This document shows positions 7,836-16,942 of a stretch of 64,000 nt of DNA, piece after piece. How positions within the stretch are numbered: the stretch's first letter is position 1; each line of letters begins with the position of its first letter. The translations under genes were made by a program, and so were the position numbers. This stretch comes from Anaerosomatales bacterium (GTDB taxonomy: Bacteria > Actinomycetota > Coriobacteriia > Anaerosomatales > Anaerosomataceae). The notes beneath the pieces were generated by a model. It ran no database searches, had not been told where the DNA came from, and saw only the letters and a program-made list of their open reading frames with translations. The DNA is taken from assembly GCA_030019445.1 (NCBI GenBank), contig JASEEU010000008.1, forward strand, positions 1 to 64,000. The letters run 5' to 3'.

Positions 7836-8697
7836 ACGAGGACTGGGCAAGGGACTGTCGGCGCTCATCCCGGGGGCGACACAGGAGGTCACCGGGGGCG
7901 AGTTGCATGATCTCCCCATCGAGCTGCTCTCGCCGAACCCCGATCAGCCGCGGACGGCCATGGACGAGACCCACATCGAGGAGCTCGCGGACTCGATAAA
8001 GAAGGTCGGGGTCCTGCAGCCGATCATCGTCCGCCCGCACGGCGAAGGCTACCAGATCATCGCAGGGGAGCGGCGGTGGAGAGCAGCGAGGTCGGCCGGT
8101 CTCGCTAGCGTCCCGGTGCGCATCATGAGCATATCGGAGACGGAGTCGCTGGCATTGGCGCTGATCGAGAACCTGCAGCGCGAGGACCTGAATCCCATCG
8201 AGGAGGCGCGCGGCTACCGCAAGCTGCTCACGGAGTTTGACATGACCCAGGCACAGCTCGCGGACCAGGTCTCCAAGTCCCGCTCTGCGGTGACGAACAC
8301 CTTGCGGTTGCTGGATCTCCCCGAAGAGGTGCAGGACCTCATGTACGACGGCAAGCTCAGCGCGGGGCACGCGCGGGCGGTCCTGTCGGTCACAGGGGAG
8401 GAGACGCGCATCAAGCTCGCGCAGAAGATCGTCGAACAGGGACTGTCGGTGCGTGAAGCCGAGAACCTGGCACGCCTCTACGCGGCGGGCCAGACCGAGC
8501 GACCGCCGAGGCCGGTGACCCCGAAGTCATACAAGGTCGTCGCCCGCAAGCTGCGCCGGCTTCTTGACACGAATGTCCGGGTGCGGCAGACGGCGAAGAA
8601 GGGGAAGATCGAGATCGACTTCCAGGGGGAGCAGGAACTCGAACGCATCTTCCGCGCGCTGACCGAGGGCGAGATAGCCGGAGGAGGCCGGGCCTGA
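7828..8697 (+). CDS. parB: Chromosome partitioning protein ParB
   Basis: The 289-residue CTPase clamp loads at parS and spreads. It begins SKRGLGKGLSALIPG, typical of chromosomal ParB. The ParB/Srx domain includes GERRWRAARSAGL and ENLQREDLNPIEEARGY, the helix-turn-helix is QLADQVSKSRSAVTNTLRLL, and the C-terminal part gives dimerisation. Two parS sites lie 1.6-2 kb upstream. It starts at a GTG inside the end of parA, and its TGA overlaps the next gene's ATG by 1 nt. Confidence 0.97.
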   Translation: MSKRGLGKGLSALIPGATQEVTGGELHDLPIELLSPNPDQPRTAMDETHIEELADSIKKVGVLQPIIVRPHGEGYQIIAGERRWRAARSAGLASVPVRIMSISETESLALALIENLQREDLNPIEEARGYRKLLTEFDMTQAQLADQVSKSRSAVTNTLRLLDLPEEVQDLMYDGKLSAGHARAVLSVTGEETRIKLAQKIVEQGLSVREAENLARLYAAGQTERPPRPVTPKSYKVVARKLRRLLDTNVRVRQTAKKGKIEIDFQGEQELERIFRALTEGEIAGGGRA

Positions 8698-8996
8698 TGG
8701 GACGCAAGCTGGAATATTTTGCCATAGGACTGATCATCGGAGCGGTCGGAGGAGTGGTGATCGGTCTGCTGTTCGCGCCTGACAGCGGCGCGCGCACCCG
8801 ACGGCGCATCGCAAACGAAGCGCTCCGAGTCGCGGATGTCGCGCGTGGGATCGCTGAGCGCGCCGAGCAGACCGCCGAGGTGGTAGGGGAGCGAGTGGAT
8901 CACTACCTTGGCCGAGACGAGCAGGTCGCATGGCGCAAGGTGCGCGAGCTCCGGGAAGGGGTGCAGCGGTACTCCCGGACCGTGATGTCCTCCTGA
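8697..8996 (+). CDS. YtxH-domain membrane-anchored protein
   Basis: This 99-residue protein has one N-terminal membrane segment (FAIGLIIGAVGGVVIGLLFA), then PDSGARTRRRI, a hallmark of the YtxH family, and a charged helical tail that may form a coiled coil. YtxH proteins are small envelope- or stress-associated proteins of unknown biochemistry. The ATG overlaps the parB stop (TGATG), so it is co-expressed with parAB. A link between membrane and partition is possible but only inferred. Confidence 0.8.
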   Translation: MGRKLEYFAIGLIIGAVGGVVIGLLFAPDSGARTRRRIANEALRVADVARGIAERAEQTAEVVGERVDHYLGRDEQVAWRKVRELREGVQRYSRTVMSS

Positions 8997-9045
8997 TGTC
9001 AGAACGTCAGTGCATGCTGGTCCCGCTCCCGGGACGGAGGGATTC

Positions 9046-11955
9046 GTGGGACTGCATGTAGCGATCGGCAGGGCCAACACCGGCAAGACCGGCCTCGTGC
9101 TCGAGGCTGTTCGATCAACGCTGCGCTCGGGCGCCCGGGCACTGCTTGCGCTGCCCACAAGACCGGACGTCCTGAGGGCGCGTGACGAGTTCTCTGATGC
9201 CGCCCCGCTCGGCCTCGAGGTCTCCACGCTCGACGCGGTCCTGGACGGGACGTGGTCTCTGCTGGGGGATGGAAGGACGGTCGTGGGACCGGTCGAGCGG
9301 CGCGAGCTGCTCACATCCGCGCTCACGGCGGTAGACCCCGGTGCGCTCGGCGGCGGCGCGCGGACGCGCGGCTTCGTCGGTGTGCTCGCCTGGGCGGTAG
9401 CGCATGACGGCGCGGAGGGCCGCAGCGCGGCCGCCACAGCGCCCGTGTCGCGCGATCTCGCCGCAGTCATCCGCCGGTACGCCCGGATCTTGCGCGAGCG
9501 CGGTCTGATCGAGCGTGCCGATGCGCACCGGTCGATCTGCGAGGATGTGAGCCGCGTGCCGCTTCCGCAGACGATCGGCGTGAACCGCTTCACGGATCTC
9601 ACCTCGGTGCAGGAGTGCTTCCTCATCGCAGCGGCGAAGCGTGCCGATGTCTGGATCGGCTTGACCTACGAGTCGAGCTTCACCGCGACAGCAGCCGTGG
9701 AGCCGCTCGTGAAGAGACTGACCGTGCAGGGGGCTGAGCTGCACCGGGCAAGCGAGCAGGGTTTCACGGGACCAGCCGAGCTCGTTCGCATCGAGCGGTC
9801 GCTCTTCGACGCGGCCAGTGCTCGTCGGGATGTTCCTGCCGAGGGCGCAGTCCGCATCATCGAGGCGGCGGGGGAGCGAGCCGAAGCCGCCGCCGTGGCG
9901 CGCACGGTCCAGGACATGCATACCCTAGCGGGTATTCCACCAGGGGATATAGCAATTGTCCTACGCCAACCGGGTCAGATGATGGGAGCGCTGCGCGCCG
10001 AGTTAGCGGCGACAGGCATCTCTGCGGAGTGGGACGTCACGTTGCCCGCGCGGGCGACCGGCATCGGGGTGGCATTGGAGCTCGCCCTCGGCTTCTTGTG
10101 CGGCGACGGGACCCGGGGGCAGCTTGTCGGCTTCCTGCGGACTCCGTATGCGGGGGCAGACTCCGACGCGGTGGACGAGCTGGACGCTGACCTCCGGCGC
10201 CTTCGGCCGGACCCGGCCGCCATGTTGGCACGAGCGCATGCGCGGGGCGTCGGGTCACGGGTGCTGAGGGCGGTCGAGCACGCAGCACGAGGGCAGGGAG
10301 GCGGGGCGGCGGTCAGCGAGTGGCGACGGGCGCTCGGCGAGCTCGAGCGAGCGGCGCGCCCCGGGGCACCGCTGCTCGATGTCGACGCGCTGGCAGACGC
10401 TGCCGCCCACACTGCCCTGCTGGGCGCGGTGACCGAGCTCATCCGAGCAGGTCGTCCGGCCGACGGCGGCTCGGTCCTCGAGGCGCTTCGCGAGACGAGA
10501 GTGGCGCTGACACCGGAGGAGCGCCGTGACCGCGTGCAGGTGATGGGCCCGGAGCGGATCCGGGGGCGCCGCTTCCAGTGCGTCATCGTGAGCGGTCTGT
10601 CGGACGGCCCGCTCGCCGGGCAGGGAAGCGAAGGGTCGGTCGGTCATCCGGATGCAGCGGAGGCGCTGTACCGGCCTGAAAGCGTCCCGACCGACGAGAC
10701 GGAAACCGCCCGCCAGCGACTGCTGTTCTACCAGGTCGTCACGCGCGCCCGTAGCGTGCTCGTCCTCTCTCGGCCGGTGACGGACGAGGACGGGAAGGCG
10801 CTTCGGCCGAGTCCGCAGCTCGAGGAGTTGCTCGATCTCTATCGCGACCCCGCAGCGGATGATGCGACGGGCGCATGGTATGCGGGGGAGCCGCCCACCG
10901 TCCGTCTCACGCTCGACGCGCTCGAGGATGTCGACGCCGCGCCGAGGACCTCGCGTCGGCAGCTGCGAGAGGCGGCGGCCTGCGGTGCCGCCGCCAGCGA
11001 CGAAGCGGGGCAGGCACGTCTCGACCACGCTCGTCGCAGGCGGCGCTCGCGTGGCGCGCGGCTCTCAGACGACATCGTCCGGACTCTGGCGGAGCGAGAG
11101 GTCTTCAGCGTCAGCGATATCGAGGCGTACCTTCAGTGCCCCTACCGGTGGTACTACGAGCGGGTCCTCCGACCCGCGACCCTCGAGCACGAGCTGGACG
11201 CACCGGCGAAAGGCCGACTTGGACACGAGATCCTGCGCGCGTTCTATGCGGAGCTTGGCGGGCGGCTGGGGGTCGACCGGGTGACGTCGGAGGTGTTCGA
11301 GCAGGCCCGGCAGGTTCATCAGGCGGTGAGCGAAGCCGCGGCAGCCGGCGTGCGATGCCAGGGGCTGGCCGAGGAGGCAGCGGTCGCTCGAGTAGTCTCG
11401 GCGACATGGAAGACGATCGAGCGCGATACCACCCTCCTGCCGGGGTTCGTCCCCCGCGCGGTCGAGTGGGGATTCGGGGCAGCCGGAGAGGACCCCCATG
11501 ACTTCGGCAGCTTCAAGCTGAAAGGACGCGTCGACCGGATCGACGTCGGCCCGGACGGCGTGATCGTGACGGACTACAAACTGGGAGGCGTCGGCCCTGA
11601 GCGGCGGGCCGACGTGTTCGCCGATCAGGGCCTGGTGCAGCTGCCGCTCTATGCGAAGGTCGTCTCGGATGCATTCGATCTGTCGATCGCCGGCGGCCTG
11701 TACCGGAGCATCTCCAAGCAGGGGCGGCCCCGGGGCTTCGTCGTGGAGGCTCTGTGCGGGCCGGGATTCTACCGCGCAGACGCGAAGGACGCGGCGCAGA
11801 TCGATGCGCTCGTCGCGGATGCCGTCTCGCGCGCCGAGCGCGCCGTCGAACGGATGCGGGCAGGCGACATCGCAGCTGCGCCCCTGCGCCCGGAGCGCTG
11901 CAAGCGCTGCCCGGCGCGCACGCTGTGCGGGCAGGGGGTGACGGTTGATGACTGA
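9046..11955 (+). CDS. addB: AddB-type helicase/nuclease subunit with Fe-S nuclease domain
   Basis: The 969-residue protein begins with a Walker A (GRANTGKTG) and has an inactivated-helicase-like body. Near residue 510 comes FQCVIVSGLSDGPLA, as in AddB proteins. The C-terminal PD-(D/E)XK nuclease shows VIVTDYKLGG and QLPLYAKVV. Cysteines at about 700 (LQCPYRWYYE) and about 951-960 (CKRCPARTLC) form the C...C-x2-C-x5-C pattern that binds a 4Fe-4S cluster in AddB. I chose GTG 9046 because GGAGGGA lies just upstream; GTG 9010 would add 12 residues. It overlaps the helicase gene. The complex resects double-strand ends for RecA. AdnAB is the alternative actinobacterial enzyme, but this subunit lacks UvrD motifs. 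Confidence 0.85.
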   Translation: MGLHVAIGRANTGKTGLVLEAVRSTLRSGARALLALPTRPDVLRARDEFSDAAPLGLEVSTLDAVLDGTWSLLGDGRTVVGPVERRELLTSALTAVDPGALGGGARTRGFVGVLAWAVAHDGAEGRSAAATAPVSRDLAAVIRRYARILRERGLIERADAHRSICEDVSRVPLPQTIGVNRFTDLTSVQECFLIAAAKRADVWIGLTYESSFTATAAVEPLVKRLTVQGAELHRASEQGFTGPAELVRIERSLFDAASARRDVPAEGAVRIIEAAGERAEAAAVARTVQDMHTLAGIPPGDIAIVLRQPGQMMGALRAELAATGISAEWDVTLPARATGIGVALELALGFLCGDGTRGQLVGFLRTPYAGADSDAVDELDADLRRLRPDPAAMLARAHARGVGSRVLRAVEHAARGQGGGAAVSEWRRALGELERAARPGAPLLDVDALADAAAHTALLGAVTELIRAGRPADGGSVLEALRETRVALTPEERRDRVQVMGPERIRGRRFQCVIVSGLSDGPLAGQGSEGSVGHPDAAEALYRPESVPTDETETARQRLLFYQVVTRARSVLVLSRPVTDEDGKALRPSPQLEELLDLYRDPAADDATGAWYAGEPPTVRLTLDALEDVDAAPRTSRRQLREAAACGAAASDEAGQARLDHARRRRRSRGARLSDDIVRTLAEREVFSVSDIEAYLQCPYRWYYERVLRPATLEHELDAPAKGRLGHEILRAFYAELGGRLGVDRVTSEVFEQARQVHQAVSEAAAAGVRCQGLAEEAAVARVVSATWKTIERDTTLLPGFVPRAVEWGFGAAGEDPHDFGSFKLKGRVDRIDVGPDGVIVTDYKLGGVGPERRADVFADQGLVQLPLYAKVVSDAFDLSIAGGLYRSISKQGRPRGFVVEALCGPGFYRADAKDAAQIDALVADAVSRAERAVERMRAGDIAAAPLRPERCKRCPARTLCGQGVTVDD

Positions 11956-14900
11956 GCTCGATGCACGACAGCGCGCTGCGGTCGACGCCGGCCCGGTCGA
12001 CCTGTTCGTGAGCGCCGGAGCCGGAAGCGGCAAGACGCGGCTGCTCGTGGCCCGCTATGTGGCGGCAGTGCTCGGCCAGCCGCCATACCCTGCGTCCGAT
12101 CCCCGGGAGCTCGTAGCCGTGACCTTCACGGAGAAGGCCGCAGGGGAGTTGGCGCGACGGATCCGAGGGGAGCTGTTGGGTGCGGACGCCCCCGGACCGG
12201 CCCGGGACGTCGAGCGATCGTGGATATCGACGATCCACCGACTCTGCGGCAGGATCCTCCGGGAGAACGCGCTGGCGGCGGGGATCGACCCGCGCTTCAC
12301 CATCCTGGACGACGTGCAGTCGGGCGCACTGGCGATCGCCGCGCTCGAGGCCGCGTACGAGTCGTTGTCGCCCTCCGGCGACGCGGGGTTCACCCGGTTG
12401 ATCGACGCGTACGGCATGACCGACCTCGAGCGGGCGGTTCGCCGTGTGCATGAGCGCATGCGATCGGGCGGGTGGGGCGTTGAGCGTGTGGGACGCTGTG
12501 GAGAGCTCGCCAGGAGGCGTATCGGACCGCTGCGCGGCGGACTCCTCGACGCCGCCGCGGCCCTGGAGGCTGCCGGGGCGACCACCGCTTCGGCGCGGTC
12601 GGCCGTGGAGGCGGCGACGGCAGTCGCACGATTGCTGGAGCAGGTCGACGACGAGTCGGCCTGCGTCGACCTCGCGTGCGCGTGTGACGTCCATCGCCCC
12701 CGCAAGGCCGGGACCGAAGACGTCAAAGTGCTCATCGAGGGCGTGAAGGAGTCGATCGCCGAGGCGAGCACCATTGGTGCTCAGCTGCTGGTCGAGCCCT
12801 TCGAAGAGGCGCTTCTCGGCCTCGTGAGAGTCTACGACGGGGAGTACTCGCGGCTGAAGCGCGAGCGCGCCGCGCTCGACTTCAGCGACCTGGAGATCAT
12901 GACGGCCGATATGCTGCGCGCGCATCCGGACATCGCCGAGCGGTATCGGTCGCGCTTCCGCATGGTGATGGTGGACGAGTTCCAGGACACGAGCCCGCTG
13001 CAGCTCGAGATCGCTGAGCGGCTTTCGGCGGGCAACCTGTGCACCGTGGGCGACGTCAACCAGACGATCTACGGCTTCAGGAGCGCGGACGTGCGCGTGT
13101 ATCACGAGCGGGCCGGCCGGGTGACCGAGCATCGCACGCTCGACGTGAATTACCGCACCCATCCGGACCTGCTGGCCTCAGTGAACGCCGTGTTCAGCTC
13201 ACCGCAGCTGCTCGGCGACGGGCTGATACAGCTCGTGCCGGGCGATCGGGAATGGATGGCGGATGGCTGGCCGACGGGGCAGCCGCGGATGCGAACAGTG
13301 CTCGTGCGTCCCCCCGAGGGCGTCACGGCGCGCACGGCCCGCATCGAGGCGGTCGCCGATGAGGTCGGCCGTCTCCTGGAGGCCGGAGTCCCGGCTGCCG
13401 ACGTGGTCGTCTTGCTGCGCAAGGTGAGCAGCGTGGCAGACGACTATGAAGCGGCGTTCGAAGCGCGCGGGATACCGACCCTGCTTGTGAGCGGCGGGAC
13501 CTTCTTCGGCCAGACGGAGATCGCCGAGATGACCGCGCTGCTGCGAGCTGCGGACAACGTCCTTGACGATGAGGCGGTGGCGTTGCTTCTGGCCGGACGG
13601 CTGACGGGCGTGAGCGATGACGGCTTGTTCCGGCTCCGGGAGGCTGCGGCTCGCGGTCCGCTCTGGTCGGCCGTGAGGCGCGCCGGCGAGCTCGGACTCG
13701 GTCCGGACGACCTTACCGCCGTCGTCCGGACCGCGCACGCGGTCGAGCGGATGAGGGCCACGCGTGGGCAGCGCACGCTCGGCGAGCTCATCGTGACGGC
13801 TGCTGAGGAAGTCGACTACGACCTCGTGCTCTTCTCGCATGGATCGCCCGGGCGTCGTGCCTGGGCGAACGTGCTCAAGTTCGCGCGGATCGCCGGGGAG
13901 TTCGAAGAGCAGGGCCCGGGCGACATCGGCGCATTCATCGAGTACCTCGGCCTGAGGGAGCAGCACGCCGGGGCCGAGGGGCAGGCCGCGCTTGCGGCGG
14001 AGGGCATCGATGCCGTGCGAATCATGAGCATCCACGCGGCCAAAGGGCTCGAGTTCCCCTACGTGGTCGTCGCAGAGATCGATGGAGGGGGCTCCCGCTC
14101 GGCTGGGCCGGTGTCCGTGATCGTTGACGAGGGCCGGCCGATCCTGGGGATGCAGCTTCGCGATGACGAGGGATCGACGAAGCGTGCGACGCTCGGTCAG
14201 GAGGTCGTACGGACTATCGCGGCGCGACAGGAGGAGGCCGAGGCGACACGGCTGCTGTATGTAGCCTGCACACGGGCGGAACGAGCCCTCACCATCGTGC
14301 TCGGCAGCGATCCCGAGAAGCATGCGCGAGAGGCGCTGTCTGATCGCGTCAGAGCGGCGTTGCACATCGCCGATCCGGTATCCGCAGCGCGGACGATCGA
14401 GCTGGGTGCCGAAGGGTCGGTGCTCGTGGACGTCGTGGAGCCGGAACCGGTCGCCGCTTCGCGGCCGGGCGGGCCCATGCCCGGGCCGCGACCGACCGAC
14501 CCGGTCGCTCCGCCTGAGCCTCCGGCCGAAGAGCCCCGCTCGGCGCCGCCGCGCTTCCTGTCCTACACCGCTCTCGAGCGCCATGCGGCATGCCCGTATC
14601 GCTTCTACGTCGAACGGGTCGCCGGCATGCGCTTGCCCGATGTCGAAGGCGTTGCCGGGGCGGGCGCGCGCGAACTCGGCATCGCCGTGCACGCGGCCCT
14701 GCAACTTGGGGGGACCGAGGACGAGATGCGCGGGACGGTGCGGCGACTACTGGAGCTGCATGGATCCGCCGAGGTTCTCGAGCGAGCGTTTGAGGCGGTG
14801 CGGAGCTTCGCCGGGTCGTCGATCGCCGCGGAGATCGAAGCGGCGGACCGTGTGGAGCGCGAGCTGCCGTTCACGGTGGCGCTCGGGCCAGCCGTGCTGA

Positions 14901-15283
14901 GCGGCAGCTTCGATGTCTACGCATGCAGCGATGACGCCGCCTTCATCGTCGACTACAAGACCGGGGCAGCCGCTCTGTCCGCAGACGAGGCGCGCATGCG
15001 TTTCGCACTTCAGGCGGAGTGCTACGCATACGCGGCGCTCTCATCCGGGATCGCCGAGACACGCGTGACGTTCGTGGAACTCGAGCGCGCGTGCCGGACG
15101 ACCATCTTCCGATACCGCCACGCCGACCTTCCAGGCCTGGAGGCCCGGCTTGTCGCGCTGGTCGAGGGGATCGGCGAGGACGGCTACCCGACGAGGGACG
15201 CATACGACCCCGCAGTCTGCGAGGCCTGCCCCGCGCTCGGCGGGTGGTGCCCCGTCACCCGGTCTCAGAGCGACGCTGGGTAA
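11948..15283 (+). CDS. addA: AddA-type UvrD/REP helicase-nuclease subunit
   Basis: The 1111-residue superfamily 1 helicase has Walker A (VSAGAGSGKTRLL), a DEFQDTSPLQ motif, CTVGDVNQTIYGFR, RIMSIHAAKGLEFPYVV and YVACTRAERAL. The C-terminal RecB-like nuclease has AFIVDYKTGA and the following QAECYAYA. Unusually for AddA, it also carries cysteines in the iron-staple arrangement: HAACPYRFYVERV near residue 880 and CEACPALGGWC near 1090. ATG 11948 (or TTG 11945) lies inside the end of addB, showing coupling. The 3' end overlaps rlmN on the other strand by 29 nt. It acts with AddB in double-strand break resection. Confidence 0.9.
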   Translation: MTELDARQRAAVDAGPVDLFVSAGAGSGKTRLLVARYVAAVLGQPPYPASDPRELVAVTFTEKAAGELARRIRGELLGADAPGPARDVERSWISTIHRLCGRILRENALAAGIDPRFTILDDVQSGALAIAALEAAYESLSPSGDAGFTRLIDAYGMTDLERAVRRVHERMRSGGWGVERVGRCGELARRRIGPLRGGLLDAAAALEAAGATTASARSAVEAATAVARLLEQVDDESACVDLACACDVHRPRKAGTEDVKVLIEGVKESIAEASTIGAQLLVEPFEEALLGLVRVYDGEYSRLKRERAALDFSDLEIMTADMLRAHPDIAERYRSRFRMVMVDEFQDTSPLQLEIAERLSAGNLCTVGDVNQTIYGFRSADVRVYHERAGRVTEHRTLDVNYRTHPDLLASVNAVFSSPQLLGDGLIQLVPGDREWMADGWPTGQPRMRTVLVRPPEGVTARTARIEAVADEVGRLLEAGVPAADVVVLLRKVSSVADDYEAAFEARGIPTLLVSGGTFFGQTEIAEMTALLRAADNVLDDEAVALLLAGRLTGVSDDGLFRLREAAARGPLWSAVRRAGELGLGPDDLTAVVRTAHAVERMRATRGQRTLGELIVTAAEEVDYDLVLFSHGSPGRRAWANVLKFARIAGEFEEQGPGDIGAFIEYLGLREQHAGAEGQAALAAEGIDAVRIMSIHAAKGLEFPYVVVAEIDGGGSRSAGPVSVIVDEGRPILGMQLRDDEGSTKRATLGQEVVRTIAARQEEAEATRLLYVACTRAERALTIVLGSDPEKHAREALSDRVRAALHIADPVSAARTIELGAEGSVLVDVVEPEPVAASRPGGPMPGPRPTDPVAPPEPPAEEPRSAPPRFLSYTALERHAACPYRFYVERVAGMRLPDVEGVAGAGARELGIAVHAALQLGGTEDEMRGTVRRLLELHGSAEVLERAFEAVRSFAGSSIAAEIEAADRVERELPFTVALGPAVLSGSFDVYACSDDAAFIVDYKTGAAALSADEARMRFALQAECYAYAALSSGIAETRVTFVELERACRTTIFRYRHADLPGLEARLVALVEGIGEDGYPTRDAYDPAVCEACPALGGWCPVTRSQSDAG

Positions 15284-16331
15284 GCTGCCCGCACGCGGCG
15301 TCTATGTCCGCACCGCGCTCGACACGGACCGACGTCTCGACGCCCGCGTCCGCCAGCGCGCGCTGGAACGCCCGCACGGTCTTCTCGGCGGGTCGGTCGG
15401 ACGCCGTGGAGACGACCGGGTTCACCGGGATGAGGTTGACGTGGCAGAGCAGGCCCGAGCAGAAGGCGACGAGGGCCGAGAGCTCGGCGGGGGTGTCGTT
15501 CACCCCGGCGATCAGCGCGAACTCGAACGTGACACGTCTGCCCGTGCCGTGCGTGTAGGCGATGAGCGTCTCGCGGAGCGCCGTCAGCGGCTGTGCGCGT
15601 ACGCCCGGCATGATTCGATCGCGGGTCGCCTGGACGGCCGAGTGCAGCGAGACGGCGAGCGTGAACTGCTCGGGCTCGGTCGCCAGACGCTCGATCCCGC
15701 TCAGTATCCCGCAGGTTGAGATCGTGAGATGGCGTGCGCCGATCCCGAGGCCGTCGGGCGCGTTCATGAAGCGCAACGCGGCGAGCGTGCTGTCGTAGTC
15801 GGCGAACGGTTCGCCCTGGCCCATCGCCACCGCGTTGGTGACGCGCTCGCCGAAGTCCACCCCGACCATCCGGACCTGGTCGACCATCTCACCCGGCTCC
15901 AGGCCGCGCACGTATCCTCCCTGGCCGGTGGCGCAGAACGCGCAACCCATCGCGCACCCGGCCTGGGTGGAGAAGCACACCGTCAGCCGCGAGGCGGCTG
16001 GGATGCCGACGCTTTCGACCGTGACACCGTCGGCCAGTCGCCAGAGGTACTTCCTGGTTCCGTCCGTGCTGGAGACCTGGCGCTCCACGAGCCGCGGGAG
16101 TGCGAGATCGAAGCGGTGCGCGAGCCGGGTGCGTAACGATGCCGGCAGGTCGGTCATCTCGTCGAAGGTCACCGCACCGTCGCGGTACAACCAGCGCCGG
16201 AGCTGCCCGGCACGATAGGCGGGCTCACCAAGTTCACGCATAGCATCGGCCAGCGCGTCGGGTCCAAGGCCCTTGATGGAGACGCGCCCAGGTTCGACCC
16301 CGGACGCGTCGGCGTTCCGCTCAGGAGGCAA
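15255..16331 (-). CDS. rlmN: Dual-specificity RNA methyltransferase RlmN
   Basis: The 358-residue radical-SAM enzyme methylates C2 of A2503 in 23S rRNA and A37 in some tRNAs. The radical-SAM cluster motif is CAMGCAFCAT. FSTQAGC, MGQGEPFADYD, STCGI and LIPVNPV are family segments, and a C-terminal cysteine (AACGQL) fits the methyl-carrier site. The start is a TTG at 16331, 5 nt after the rubrerythrin stop, with GAGGA upstream. No better start is seen. It converges on addA with a 29-nt overlap. Confidence 0.93.
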   Translation of the reverse strand: MPPERNADASGVEPGRVSIKGLGPDALADAMRELGEPAYRAGQLRRWLYRDGAVTFDEMTDLPASLRTRLAHRFDLALPRLVERQVSSTDGTRKYLWRLADGVTVESVGIPAASRLTVCFSTQAGCAMGCAFCATGQGGYVRGLEPGEMVDQVRMVGVDFGERVTNAVAMGQGEPFADYDSTLAALRFMNAPDGLGIGARHLTISTCGILSGIERLATEPEQFTLAVSLHSAVQATRDRIMPGVRAQPLTALRETLIAYTHGTGRRVTFEFALIAGVNDTPAELSALVAFCSGLLCHVNLIPVNPVVSTASDRPAEKTVRAFQRALADAGVETSVRVERGADIDAACGQLTQRRSETG

Positions 16332-16336
16332 CGGCG

Positions 16337-16840
16337 TCAGTCCTCGGTGTCGAGCACCTTCTGGTAGCGATCACGATGCTGTTTCTCAAAACCGCCGACC
16401 GCACGGAAGAAGAATGCGACCTCGGGGTAGCCCTCCTCTTCGGCGATCCGTGCGAATTCGGGATACATGTCGACTGTCTCGTGATTCTCGCCCTCCCAGG
16501 CCGCGCGCAGGTTCTCCCGGGTCGAGCCGAACGCGCCCATGTAGGCGAGATGGCCGAGCGCGTGAGCCGTCTCTTCGGCAGCGGCCGCATCGAACGCAGC
16601 CTTGGCGGCATCGTCACCCTCGAGTTCGGCGATGCGGGCGAAGAGGGTGTAGCGCCGGTTCGCCTGCGACTCGCCGGCAAAAGCCGCCTGCAGGTTCTCG
16701 AGGGTCTTGGTCCCGCTCAGATCGCCGGGGCCTTCGTAGGCGACGAAGTACGACTTCGGGGCGCCGCAGACCGGGCACGTCTCGGGGGCGGGACCGATAT
16801 GGAAGTAGCCGCATCCCTTGCAGCGATACATCTCGACCAT
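16337..16840 (-). CDS. Reverse rubrerythrin (rubredoxin domain first)
   Basis: The 167-residue protein has a rubredoxin-like iron site at the N-terminus (YRCKGCGYF then ETCPVCGAPKSYF), followed by a ferritin-like di-iron domain with AAEETAHALGH, GENHETVDMYPEFARIAEEEG and GFEKQHRDRY. This order is the reverse of classical rubrerythrin and is known in anaerobes, where these proteins reduce peroxide using NADH-derived electrons. I chose ATG 16840 because GGAGAGAGGAG lies just upstream. It shares the strand with rlmN and lies 5 nt before it. Confidence 0.92.
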   Translation of the reverse strand: MVEMYRCKGCGYFHIGPAPETCPVCGAPKSYFVAYEGPGDLSGTKTLENLQAAFAGESQANRRYTLFARIAELEGDDAAKAAFDAAAAEETAHALGHLAYMGAFGSTRENLRAAWEGENHETVDMYPEFARIAEEEGYPEVAFFFRAVGGFEKQHRDRYQKVLDTED

Positions 16841-16942
16841 GGTTGCTCCTCTCTCCGGGGGCACGCGTGAACGCGACACGGATGGGTGTATCTTACCCGC
16901 GCGCTCTTCGGGGCTCACGGGGCGTGTCGTCTGCCGCTCACG

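Noticed and set aside
9046-15283. AdnAB identity for the helicase-nuclease pair
   Set aside because: Both AdnA and AdnB carry UvrD motifs; the first subunit here lacks them and looks like AddB.
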